Origin: Lithacetigena sp037446255 [NCBI: Coprothermobacterota bacterium]
Lineage (GTDB): Bacteria; Coprothermobacterota; HKB111
NCBI GenBank assembly: GCA_037446255.1
Contig: JBBIIY010000002.1
Location: forward strand, 1-64,000
Reading direction: 5' to 3'
DNA: 64,000 nucleotides
The notes beneath the pieces are model-generated. The model made no database searches, was not told the origin of the DNA, and was given only the letters and a program-made list of their open reading frames with translations. Both the position numbers and the translations under genes were made by a program. Every line of letters starts with the position of its first letter. The stretch's first letter is position 1. Below, in pieces: positions 1-7,972 of this stretch.

Positions 1-96
1 TTTTGGTATTTTTATTGAACCCAAATAATTATTATTTCCTTTAATTAGATTGTTTTGCTTGTTTATTATTATACGATATGAACAGACAGTATTACG

Positions 97-573
97 CTAA
101 CTGAAAGTCGTTCTAATCCATTCTCCAACGAAATGGGTTAAGGCTATGACTAACAACGCAATAACCAGGTGTTCTATGACTACTTTCCAGGAGTTGGTTT
201 TTTGATCTCTGGCAAGATAATAACTGAATATACAGAGCATAGATAATCCCCAAACTACGCTTATTATTATTGCTGTGGTAAGTTGGAATAATAAAATGGG
301 AACAACAAAAGTTAGCGCGAAGAGAAACTTAAATAGAAAAGTGTATATTGTTGATGCCCAAATTTCCTTTTCATGATGGTTATTCTCTGATTCTTCCGAG
401 ATATGAATACCCAAAGCGTCAGAACTGGCGTCTGCTATAGCTATAGTTAAAATACCCCCAAGGACTGCAAGTTGGGAGTTGGTACCGGAATGCAAACCCA
501 CCATTAACCCCAGAGTGGTTATAATCCCAGAAGTTAAGCCAAAGCTTAACCCTGTTTTAAGTGAATGATTCAT
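97..573 (-). CDS. VIT/CCC1-family small membrane protein
   Basis: This is a 158-residue hydrophobic protein with about five predicted membrane segments. The N-terminal region (S-G-I-I-T-T-L-G-L-M-V-G-L) and the following A-D-A-S-S-D-A-L-G-I-H-I-S-E-E-S-E stretch resemble the first helices of the VIT1/CCC1 iron/manganese transporter family. It is shorter than typical VIT proteins (about 220-250 residues) and has no visible cytoplasmic metal-binding domain. The start is supported by a GAAGGTG ribosome binding site about 10 bases upstream. It stands alone, divergent from the MetE-like gene. Transport of Fe(II)/Mn(II) is a family-level inference; the substrate is not determined. Confidence 0.7.
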   Translation of the reverse strand: MNHSLKTGLSFGLTSGIITTLGLMVGLHSGTNSQLAVLGGILTIAIADASSDALGIHISEESENNHHEKEIWASTIYTFLFKFLFALTFVVPILLFQLTTAIIISVVWGLSMLCIFSYYLARDQKTNSWKVVIEHLVIALLVIALTHFVGEWIRTTFS

Positions 574-793
574 AATTATAATACACCTTCATATATTTTA
601 TTTTTTACTTCTAATTTGAACTATCTAAGTTCTATCAATTATAGGGATGTATGAATAAAAAATCAAGCAAGTTAAGTAAAATAAACATTTTTATATAGTA
701 GATAGTTGTAGTAACTGAAATGGTAAAAAATAGAAAAGTAAATTGTAATTATTCATATGATGATAATCCAGGAAAATTGGTAAAATAAAGAAA

Positions 794-1819
794 ATGAGAA
801 TGAATAATTATAACTGTTCACCAACCGCTATTGGTAGTATGTCTTTTATTTCTCCTTCTGAAGCGATCAAGGCTATAAGTCATTACCTCCCTGCTCTTCC
901 CCATTGGCCTCAGCTTCCTAAAAAATCCATAAAAGAAAACATGTATATTCAGTTCAGCGAAGGGTTTCCTGGTATAAACATTAAGGGAGACGGTCTTATT
1001 GTTGAACAGAAAGAAATATTTTATGAAGAAGTAGAATGTTTAATTAACAAATATGAAAGCAATGATTTTAATTCCTACAGGGTAAGTTCAGATTATGCTT
1101 CTGGTCTTTACAGTTTTAAAAACCATCAGTTTCCGGACGCTTTAGCCTTGAAAGGACAGATTACCGGTCCCATAAGCTGGGGGTTATGCGTTAAAGATTC
1201 CCGAGGAATACCAATTATTTATGATAGCCTGTTTGCTGATTTAATAGGCAAATTCCTAAAATTGAAAGCTTCCTGGCAGGATAATTTCTTAAAAGAAGCT
1301 TCTTCAGAAACCATAATTTATATTGACGAACCTTATCTATCATCTATAGGTTCTGTCTTTATAACATTACCGCAAGATACAATAAAGAGTTTATTGGAAG
1401 AGGTGCTTTCAGGTATTAAAGGGTTTAAGGGTATTCATTGCTGTGGAAATACCGATTGGTCTTTGATATTAAATTCCTCAATAAATATACTCAGTTTTGA
1501 TGCTTACAATTATGGTGACTCATTATGCTTATTTGTGAACGATTTATTAGCATTTTTTAGTAGAGGAGGAGTTATAGCCTGGGGAATAGTACCAAATGAT
1601 GAAGAAATAATTGAACTGGAAAGCATTCAATCATTAAGTGAAAGGTTATTAAAGAATATTAATCCCCTTATAGAGGTTGGTTTTTCCAGAGAAGATATTT
1701 TAAAACAAAGCATACTAACTCCTTCTTGTGGTCTGGCTTCTCTTACTCCTGAGGGTGTAGTGAAGGTTTTAGCGACTTTATCTAATTTATCCAGAGAAAT
1801 TCAGGATAAATATTTATAA
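794..1819 (+). CDS. MetE-like (UROD/MetE superfamily) methyltransferase
   Basis: This 341-residue protein looks like the C-terminal catalytic barrel of cobalamin-independent methionine synthase, without the N-terminal half. The zinc-site signature is visible as G-I-H-C-C-G-N-T-D in the middle, with the second cysteine element S-C-G-L-A-S-L-T-P-E-G near the C-terminus. An A-L-K-G-Q-I-T-G-P-I motif is typical of the superfamily. Stand-alone 'core MetE' proteins of anaerobes are thought to take methyl groups from a corrinoid protein rather than from methyl-tetrahydrofolate; that role here is inference. The ribosome binding site is weak, and an alternative start lies two codons in (800). It sits 21 bases upstream of tag, so the two may be co-transcribed. 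Confidence 0.75.
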   Translation: MRMNNYNCSPTAIGSMSFISPSEAIKAISHYLPALPHWPQLPKKSIKENMYIQFSEGFPGINIKGDGLIVEQKEIFYEEVECLINKYESNDFNSYRVSSDYASGLYSFKNHQFPDALALKGQITGPISWGLCVKDSRGIPIIYDSLFADLIGKFLKLKASWQDNFLKEASSETIIYIDEPYLSSIGSVFITLPQDTIKSLLEEVLSGIKGFKGIHCCGNTDWSLILNSSINILSFDAYNYGDSLCLFVNDLLAFFSRGGVIAWGIVPNDEEIIELESIQSLSERLLKNINPLIEVGFSREDILKQSILTPSCGLASLTPEGVVKVLATLSNLSREIQDKYL

Positions 1820-1840
1820 TTACGATTTTTAGGAGGGTTT

Positions 1841-2410
1841 ATGTACAGGTGTACTTGGTGTTTGGGTGATGATTTAATGATGAGATACCACGATGAAGAA
1901 TGGGGAGTTCCAGTTCATGACGATTCTAAACAATTTGAGTTTCTGGTTTTGGAATCTTCTCAAGCTGGCTTAAGCTGGAAAACAGTTTTATATAAAAGGG
2001 AGAATTATAGAAAAGCTTTTGAAGATTTTGACCCCTGGAAAGTCTCAAACTTCACCGAAGAAAACATCAGTAATTTATTAAATAACCCGGGAATAATTAG
2101 AAATCGTAGAAAGATAGAAGCTGCTATAAACAATGCTGGGAGGTTTTTGGAAGTTCAAAAGGAATATGGTAGTTTCAGTAATTACTTGTGGAAATTTGTA
2201 AAAAATAAACCAGTAGTTAATTTCTGGGAAAATGATTCACAGATTCCTCCAAAGTGTGAGTTATCAGATTTTATAAGCCAGGACTTAAAAAAACGGGGTT
2301 TTTCTTTTGTAGGTTCCACTATAATGTATGCACACCTGCAGGCGGTAGGTATTGTAAATGACCATATAGTTAGTTGTTTCAGGTATAAAGAATTAACTCG
2401 TAGTAGGTAG
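1841..2410 (+). CDS. tag: DNA-3-methyladenine glycosylase I
   Basis: This 189-residue protein has the complete Tag family layout. It begins M-Y-R-C-T-W-C, followed by M-R-Y-H-D-E-E-W-G-V-P, and ends with N-D-H-I-V-S-C-F-R. Together these provide the Cys/His zinc 'snap' that joins the termini in this family. It excises 3-methyladenine from alkylated DNA in the cytoplasm. The length matches the family (about 185-195). An AGGAGGG ribosome binding site lies 8 bases before the ATG. Confidence 0.95.
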   Translation: MYRCTWCLGDDLMMRYHDEEWGVPVHDDSKQFEFLVLESSQAGLSWKTVLYKRENYRKAFEDFDPWKVSNFTEENISNLLNNPGIIRNRRKIEAAINNAGRFLEVQKEYGSFSNYLWKFVKNKPVVNFWENDSQIPPKCELSDFISQDLKKRGFSFVGSTIMYAHLQAVGIVNDHIVSCFRYKELTRSR

Positions 2411-2429
2411 CTAAGAGATTTTTAATATT

Positions 2430-2621
2430 TTAATCAGAAGTATATTTTTTCAGACTTTCAATTAACCTATCCAGAGTTCCATTTTGAAGCTCATCTAACC
2501 TTCCCAGGGAGGCAATGACTTTTTGTCGTACCTTACCCTTCTCTCTTCTACCTTCAACTATTTGCAGGTATATTCTTTCTGTACCATCTTTTTTCTTAAA
2601 TATTTTTGTTCTTACATACAT
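2430..2621 (-). pseudogene. IS1634-like transposase, N-terminal remnant
   Basis: The 63-residue product starts with an M-Y-V-R-T-K-I element and contains G-K-V-R-Q-K-V-I-A-S-L-G-R-L-D-E-L. These match the N-terminal few dozen residues of IS1634/IS4-type transposases, which normally run past 450 residues. No DDE catalytic core follows: the frame closes and the next gene on the other side is tag. It is either a decayed insertion sequence or a retained DNA-binding stub. A 10-base direct repeat upstream (2676 and 2720) may be leftover element ends. Confidence 0.6.
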
Positions 2622-2675
2622 ACTAATATACTAACTGTCTTAATACTCAAAAGTCAAGTAAAAGTTATCAACATG

Positions 2676-2729
2676 TGGCACAACGTTTTATTAACATTTT
2701 TTAAGTGAGAAAATATATATGGCACAACG
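2676..2729. repeat. Direct repeat TGGCACAACG, two copies
   Basis: TGGCACAACG occurs at 2676-2685 and again at 2720-2729, separated by 34 bases of AT-rich sequence. The surrounding gap (2622-2851) holds no gene. The repeat lies just upstream of the transposase remnant, so the copies could be scarred element termini, but I cannot show this from the window alone. Confidence 0.35.
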
Positions 2730-2851
2730 AGAATTAAATTAACAAACCTACTTTTACTAAATTGTGTTGAAATGGAAAAAATTATAACCATTATTTAAAA
2801 ATCAGACACATTTATAAAAAATTGAGAGACAGAATAAGAAGAAAGTAGTTA

Positions 2852-3151
2852 ATGGATTATACAAAACAGGTAAAGCAATTAGTGATAGAAAAAGGTGCTA
2901 ATTTAATCGGAATTGCCGATTTAAAACATTTCTGGGGTAATTTACCAGTTATCCCTGAAAACCTGCTGAATTCATTCAAATTTGGGGTATCTTTTGCAGT
3001 AAAATTTAACTATGAAATTATTGATCGTGTTAAAGATAAACCAACTCAGAATATACCAACCTCTTTCCCTCTGATTACAAAAAAAGTCAAATATATTATG
3101 GACGACTACACCCTCTTGACAAACTCTTTAAATCAGGTTAGTATAATCTGA
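2852..3151 (+). pseudogene. QueG-like iron-sulfur oxidoreductase, N-terminal fragment
   Basis: The first ~65 residues (E-K-G-A-N-L-I-G-I-A-D-L, then P-V-I-P-E-N-L-L and K-D-K-P-T) resemble the N-terminus of epoxyqueuosine-reductase/4Fe-4S double-cluster proteins. The resemblance stops after the P-T motif, and the last ~30 residues match nothing recognisable. None of the eight cluster cysteines of the full-length family is present. I read it as a truncated remnant next to the transposase fragment. It could still be translated, but no function can be assigned. Confidence 0.5.
3116..3147 (+). promoter_or_regulatory. Candidate promoter of the KAS III-Liv cassette
   Basis: A perfect TTGACA (3116-3121) and a perfect TATAAT (3142-3147) precede the first gene of the plus-strand cassette. 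The spacer is 20 bases, longer than the optimal 17, so strength is uncertain. A second TATAAT lies at 3165-3170. The gene start at 3194 has an AAAGGAG ribosome binding site at 3177-3183. Confidence 0.4.
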
Positions 3152-3193
3152 ATAGTGATTCATATATAATACCATAAAGGAGTATAAACCTAT

Positions 3194-4195
3194 ATGAAAA
3201 GAATTACTAAAATAATAAGCACAGGCTTAAAAGTTCCTGATAAAATCTTACCAAATCAGTATTTTAACGAATTCTTCAAGGAAGATGTTGGTACCTGGTT
3301 AGAGGGTATGGTAGGTCAAAAAGAAAGGCATGTCCTCGCAGAAAGTGAATCAGTTTCAGATTTGACTATTGAAGCAGCTTTAATGGCTTTAAATGAAGCC
3401 AAAGTTACTCCGGAAGATTTGGATTTGATTATTGTGTCTTCGGATACTCATGAATATATATCTCCTCCAACTTCTTTCGTAGTTCAGGGAAAGATAGGAG
3501 CGAAAAATGCTATGAATTTTGACTTGAACGCTTCCTGTGCTTCTTTTGTTACCGCCCTTTCTACTGCTGATAGATGGTTAAAAACTGAGAAAAATGCTAA
3601 ATACGCCTTAGTTATAGGTCAGTACGGCATGACTAAATATTTAGATTGGAACGATAAATATACTGCCACCTTATTTGCTGATGGAGCAGGAGCATTCTTG
3701 TTAAAAACTGAAGAAACTGACGAGGAAACAGGGATATTGGATTCAGTTTTTACCGCAGATGGTACTTACTTTGATTATATTGGAGTGTTTGGAGGTGGAA
3801 CCAAGTATCCGTTAGACGAAGATACTATGAGTAAAGGTTTGAACAAATTAAGAATTCTTAAAAGATACCCTCCAGATATTAACTCTAAAAACTGGCCTAT
3901 TCTTACCAGGAACCTTATGGAAAAAATTAACAAAAAACTTGATGATATAAACATGATATTTTTCACTCAGATTAATCTTACTACTATAAAAGAAGTTATG
4001 TTTAATCTAAATATTCCTCTGGAAAAGACTCACTGGGTTATGGATAAATACGGTTATACCGGTTCCGCATGTATTCCCATGGCAGTACACGATGCCAGAG
4101 TTCAGAGAAAACTAAATAAAGATGATTTAGTTATTCTGGTTGCTTCTGGGGCGGGTTATGCTATGGGTGCAATTGCATTAAAATGGAGTCTGTAA
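3194..4195 (+). CDS. KAS III (FabH)-like thiolase-fold protein A, triad altered
   Basis: This 333-residue thiolase-fold protein has the FabH domain order. The nucleophile is Cys115 (N-A-S-C-A-S-F). The positions that hold the catalytic His and Asn in FabH read F-F-T-Q-I-N (Thr258) and K-Y-G-Y-T-G-S-A (Tyr288). Without His and Asn, the usual malonyl-ACP decarboxylating condensation is unlikely. The next gene is a paralogue with the same substitutions, so a heterodimer is plausible. Downstream hydrolase, SDR and CoA-transferase genes suggest acyl-CoA or ketone metabolism rather than ordinary fatty-acid initiation; that is inference. Confidence 0.8.
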   Translation: MKRITKIISTGLKVPDKILPNQYFNEFFKEDVGTWLEGMVGQKERHVLAESESVSDLTIEAALMALNEAKVTPEDLDLIIVSSDTHEYISPPTSFVVQGKIGAKNAMNFDLNASCASFVTALSTADRWLKTEKNAKYALVIGQYGMTKYLDWNDKYTATLFADGAGAFLLKTEETDEETGILDSVFTADGTYFDYIGVFGGGTKYPLDEDTMSKGLNKLRILKRYPPDINSKNWPILTRNLMEKINKKLDDINMIFFTQINLTTIKEVMFNLNIPLEKTHWVMDKYGYTGSACIPMAVHDARVQRKLNKDDLVILVASGAGYAMGAIALKWSL

Positions 4196-4209
4196 AGAGA
4201 GGAAAAATA

Positions 4210-5193
4210 ATGTTTTCTATAAAAATTAGCGGGACTGGAATTTATACTCCATCTAAAATGATACCTACAAGCAGTATAAATGAGATGGTTGGCGAGGATA
4301 TAACTCACTGGGCAATAGACAAGATGGGAATAGAGGTTAAAAAAATTTCCGATCCAGAGGAAGCTGCTTCAGATCTGGCAGTTATAGCCAGTAGGCAAGC
4401 GTTGCAGAAAGCTGGATTAAATCCCACCGATTTGGATTTAGTAATTGTAGCAACCGATACTCCTGACTACCTATCCCCTGCTACCTCTTCTGTATTGCAA
4501 TGTAAATTGGGAGCGAAAAATGCAGGAACTTTCGATGTGAACTGTGCCTGTGCAGGTTTTGTAACTGCACTGGATACTGCAACTAAGTACCTGCTTACTG
4601 ATAAATCATATAAAAGAGCTTTAGTAGTCGGTACCTATGCTATGACTAAATTCTTGAATTGGAAGGATAAAGTAACAGCACCAATTTTTTCTGATGGATC
4701 TGGTGCGGTAATTATAGAACAAACTGAGGAAGGCCCAGGTTATTTAGCTTCCAAAATAATTGCCGATGGTTGTTTTTACGATTACTTAGGCGTATATCTT
4801 GGTTCTGGGGCTGTCCCAACCCCTGAATACATAGAGAAAGGTCTTCACTTAGTCAGGTATAACAAGAGGTATCCTGATGTTAACACCGAAAACTGGCCAA
4901 TATTAGTGAGAGATACACTAAAGAAAGCTGACCTGTATCCCGAAGATATAGACATGATACTTTACACTCAGGTAAGGAAATATACCATAGAGGAAGTTAT
5001 GAAATCTCTAAATTTGCCAATGGAGAAAACTTATATGGTTATGGGAAAGTATGGCTATACAGGGTCTGCTTGCATACCTATGGCACTTAACGATGCCTTA
5101 GAGGATGGGAAGATTAATAAAGGAGATATCGTGGTTTTTTGCTCTTCCGGGGGTGGATATGCCATGGCTGCTTACGTAATGAAATGGGTTTAA
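4210..5193 (+). CDS. KAS III (FabH)-like thiolase-fold protein B, triad altered
   Basis: This 327-residue paralogue of the preceding gene aligns end to end. The nucleophile is Cys114 (N-C-A-C-A-G-F), with Thr253 (L-Y-T-Q-V) and Tyr283 (K-Y-G-Y-T-G-S-A) replacing the FabH His and Asn. An ATG at 4183 is in frame, but I chose 4210: it follows an AGAGAGG ribosome binding site directly after the upstream stop, and its N-terminus (M-F-S-I-K-I-S-G-T-G) aligns with that of protein A. Two adjacent copies sharing the same non-canonical residues imply a conserved chemistry that does not need decarboxylation. Confidence 0.8.
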   Translation: MFSIKISGTGIYTPSKMIPTSSINEMVGEDITHWAIDKMGIEVKKISDPEEAASDLAVIASRQALQKAGLNPTDLDLVIVATDTPDYLSPATSSVLQCKLGAKNAGTFDVNCACAGFVTALDTATKYLLTDKSYKRALVVGTYAMTKFLNWKDKVTAPIFSDGSGAVIIEQTEEGPGYLASKIIADGCFYDYLGVYLGSGAVPTPEYIEKGLHLVRYNKRYPDVNTENWPILVRDTLKKADLYPEDIDMILYTQVRKYTIEEVMKSLNLPMEKTYMVMGKYGYTGSACIPMALNDALEDGKINKGDIVVFCSSGGGYAMAAYVMKWV

Positions 5194-5208
5194 AAAAGGA
5201 GGTTATTT

Positions 5209-5973
5209 ATGCCCTATTTACCTTATAAAGAAGGAAATCTTTATTATGAAGAACAAGGTTCGGGGAACAGGATTTTTATATTTGTTCATGGCAATATAGC
5301 CTCTCTTAAATATTGGATTAAATTAAGAGAGTTTTTACCAGAGGATTATAAAAGTTATTTCCTGGACTTGCCAGGATTTGGGCAGTCAGACAACATTCCA
5401 CCTTATAATATAAACGCTTTTAGTGAAGCTATTTTATATTTCCTTGACACAATGGATATTAACTCCTGTATATATGTAGGAAACTCTACTGGTGGTTTAA
5501 TAGGTATGAATACCTGTCTTAAAACCAAAAAGATTGAAAAAATAATCCTTGTTTCTACAGTATCTGGAAAAGGTTATCCTTTAACTGATGATGCGCGTGC
5601 AGCCTTTAATCTATTAATGACCAACAGGGTATTTTTAGAGCAAATAATAAGAAATAATGTACTTCCACAATTTACGGATGAGATTATGATTCAGGAGTTT
5701 ATTCAGGATGCTTTAAGAGCAATACCTCAAGGGTATATTGAGCTTCCAGAAAGTCTCGGTTCTACAAATATTATTGAAGATTTGAAGAAGGTTAATATTC
5801 CAGCTTTGTTCATTCATGGAGAGGAAGATAGGATTATTCCCCTATTTTGGATACAGGATACAGTTAGCGCTATCAGGGGTAAATTGTTGGTTATGAAGGG
5901 TCTGGGGCATACGCCACAACTGGTAGCTCCCCAGGAAGTAGCCCGTTTTATTATAAATTTCGTAAAGAGGTAA
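5209..5973 (+). CDS. Alpha/beta hydrolase
   Basis: This 254-residue cytoplasmic alpha/beta-hydrolase has a complete apparent triad: Ser in the nucleophile elbow V-G-N-S-T-G-G, Asp in H-G-E-E-D-R-I-I-P, and His in G-L-G-H-T-P. The oxyanion region is F-V-H-G-N. An AGGAGG ribosome binding site precedes the ATG. It lies between the KAS III-like pair and the SDR in one tight operon, so it may hydrolyse a thioester, lactone or beta-diketone made or used by those enzymes. The substrate cannot be read from the sequence. Confidence 0.85.
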   Translation: MPYLPYKEGNLYYEEQGSGNRIFIFVHGNIASLKYWIKLREFLPEDYKSYFLDLPGFGQSDNIPPYNINAFSEAILYFLDTMDINSCIYVGNSTGGLIGMNTCLKTKKIEKIILVSTVSGKGYPLTDDARAAFNLLMTNRVFLEQIIRNNVLPQFTDEIMIQEFIQDALRAIPQGYIELPESLGSTNIIEDLKKVNIPALFIHGEEDRIIPLFWIQDTVSAIRGKLLVMKGLGHTPQLVAPQEVARFIINFVKR

Positions 5974-5977
5974 ATAA

Positions 5978-6721
5978 ATGAAAAAACTTGATGGAAAAGT
6001 ATGCATCGTAACTGGCGGAGCCAGAGGTATTGGTAAAGAAATAAGTTGGTTATTTGCCAAGAAAGGAGCTAGAGTAGTTATTTGGGACCTGGATGTTGAA
6101 AATCTTACTGATGTTAAAAAGGAGTTTGAAAATTATAATTTTGAAATATTAACCCAGCAAGTGAATGTTACCGATAGGAATCAGGTAAAGACCGCTGTAG
6201 CAGAAGTAATAGAAAAATGGAACCAGATTGATGTTCTAATAAATAATGCCGGTATTACCAGAGATGGATATTTAACTAAAATGACCGAAGAGGACTTTGA
6301 CCTGGTGATAAATGTAAATTTGAAAGGTGTCTTCAATTGTACCCAGTTGGTACTTCCTCAAATGATTGCCCAGAATAGCGGAAGCATTATCTGTCTATCT
6401 TCTATAGTGGGCAGGGATGGAAATGTCGGGCAAACTAATTATGCTGCTTCCAAAGCAGGAGTTGTGGGTATGGTTAAAACCTGGGGAAAGGAACTGGCTC
6501 GCTTTAATATCAGGGTAAATGCTATAGCCCCAGGATATACCCTTACAGAAATGGTACAGAAAGTCCCTGAAAAAATACTGGACATCATTAAAGAAAAGAC
6601 TCCCCTGAAAAGGCTTGCTTCTACCGAGGATGTTGCTAAATTAGCTCTTTTCCTTGCTTCTGATGATTCTAATTTTATAACCGGACAGGTTATCAGCGTA
6701 GATGGAGGTTTAGTCCTTTAA
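5978..6721 (+). CDS. Short-chain dehydrogenase, FabG/3-oxoacyl reductase type
   Basis: This 247-residue classical SDR has the cofactor motif T-G-G-A-R-G-I-G-K near residue 12, N-N-A-G-I-T-R-D-G in the middle, and the catalytic S-S-I-V-G plus Y-A-A-S-K. The C-terminus D-G-G-L-V is typical of FabG. The likely reaction is reversible reduction of a 3-oxoacyl group or oxidation of a 3-hydroxyacyl group. Five bases separate it from the hydrolase. The acidic residue after the second strand (W-D-L-D) would favour NAD(H) over NADP(H), which suits a catabolic role. Confidence 0.9.
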   Translation: MKKLDGKVCIVTGGARGIGKEISWLFAKKGARVVIWDLDVENLTDVKKEFENYNFEILTQQVNVTDRNQVKTAVAEVIEKWNQIDVLINNAGITRDGYLTKMTEEDFDLVINVNLKGVFNCTQLVLPQMIAQNSGSIICLSSIVGRDGNVGQTNYAASKAGVVGMVKTWGKELARFNIRVNAIAPGYTLTEMVQKVPEKILDIIKEKTPLKRLASTEDVAKLALFLASDDSNFITGQVISVDGGLVL

Positions 6722-6739
6722 CCCCTCAAGGAATGCTTA

Positions 6740-7972
6740 ATGAACAGAATAGACCCTAAAACCAGTAAAGGTATAAAAACCCGTGATAGTCTGATAGAAA
6801 CAGCTACACACCTATTTTATAGTAATGGGTATTTCCAAACTTCCACTCATCAGATTGCTCAGGAAGCTGGAATGAGCACACCTTCTTTTTACCAGTATTT
6901 CTATAAAAAAGAGGACATTCTTTTTGAAATCATTACCACATTTGCCAGTGAGCTTTTTAGAAAATTAAAATTATCTCTTAATCCAGAAGATGGTTTGGAA
7001 ATAAATATACGAAAGTTTTATACAGAATATCTATCCTATCTGAAGCTAAACAGAAAAAATTATAAAATATTCAGGGAAACTGAATTTGTCGGCTACCCGT
7101 ATGTTAAACAGTACTATTTTGAATTGGGAGAAATACTAAAAAACCTATTAGGTAGTGATATTCCAGATTGGTTACCGGTTAACGAAATTATTAACAATTT
7201 AATCGGTTCTGTCTATTTTGTAGCCCTAAAAAAGATTGATTGGGAAGATTGCGAAGACATCAAATATCTCTCTGATGAATTAACCCAGTTTACCCTTAAA
7301 GGAATTAATAACAGGGCTGATTATAAACTTCGTCATAACATGCAAAAAACCTGGATGTTTTCAGATTTATCAAGTACACCCAAAAAATTATCTAAAAGTG
7401 AAGAAACCAAGCGAGGGCTATTGAGGGCAGCAGAAAAACTGATAGGGCAAAATGGTTATGATAAAACTCACATTTCTGATATAACCCGTGAAGCAGGTGT
7501 AGGTCAGGGAACATTTTACCTTTATTTTCAATCTAAATTGGATATATTGAAAGCATTGGTTCAGGATATAAATAAAGGATTGAGGTTTGCTGTCTATCAA
7601 TATATTGTAGGTTTATCCCATAGAAATGATATTGAGGTAGGTGCTTTATTAGCTTTTTCTGAATACATCAAAAACCACCGTAATGCTTATCGGGTGGTTA
7701 GAGAAGCAGAATTCGTTGATAGAGAAATCGGGAAATGGTATTACAATAGGATTGCTGAACCCTACGCCATAGCCTTAAAAGAAGTAATGATTAAAGGGGA
7801 AATTAACTCACTTGACCCAGAATTATTAGGGCTAGCCATTATGGGTATGGGGCATGTTTTAGGGCTTATGTGGGTGGTCTGGAATGATAGTGATAATCCT
7901 TCTATCCCTGAAGAATCCTTGAGAAATACTTTGAAAATTATACTATTTGGAGTAAAAGGTGAAGAGAGTTAA
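6740..7972 (+). CDS. Tandem double TetR-family regulator
   Basis: This 410-residue protein consists of two complete TetR-like units in one chain. The first helix-turn-helix (around residues 10-60) contains H-Q-I-A-Q-E-A-G-M-S-T-P-S-F-Y-Q-Y-F. The second (around 218-270) contains S-D-I-T-R-E-A-G-V-G-Q-G-T-F-Y-L-Y-F. Each is followed by its own ligand-binding-type helical region. Ordinary TetR proteins are about 200 residues and act as dimers; this looks like a covalent pseudo-dimer. It lies inside the cassette and overlaps the CoA-transferase gene by 14 bases, so it probably regulates this operon in response to an acyl-CoA-like ligand (inference). Confidence 0.88.
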   Translation: MNRIDPKTSKGIKTRDSLIETATHLFYSNGYFQTSTHQIAQEAGMSTPSFYQYFYKKEDILFEIITTFASELFRKLKLSLNPEDGLEINIRKFYTEYLSYLKLNRKNYKIFRETEFVGYPYVKQYYFELGEILKNLLGSDIPDWLPVNEIINNLIGSVYFVALKKIDWEDCEDIKYLSDELTQFTLKGINNRADYKLRHNMQKTWMFSDLSSTPKKLSKSEETKRGLLRAAEKLIGQNGYDKTHISDITREAGVGQGTFYLYFQSKLDILKALVQDINKGLRFAVYQYIVGLSHRNDIEVGALLAFSEYIKNHRNAYRVVREAEFVDREIGKWYYNRIAEPYAIALKEVMIKGEINSLDPELLGLAIMGMGHVLGLMWVVWNDSDNPSIPEESLRNTLKIILFGVKGEES

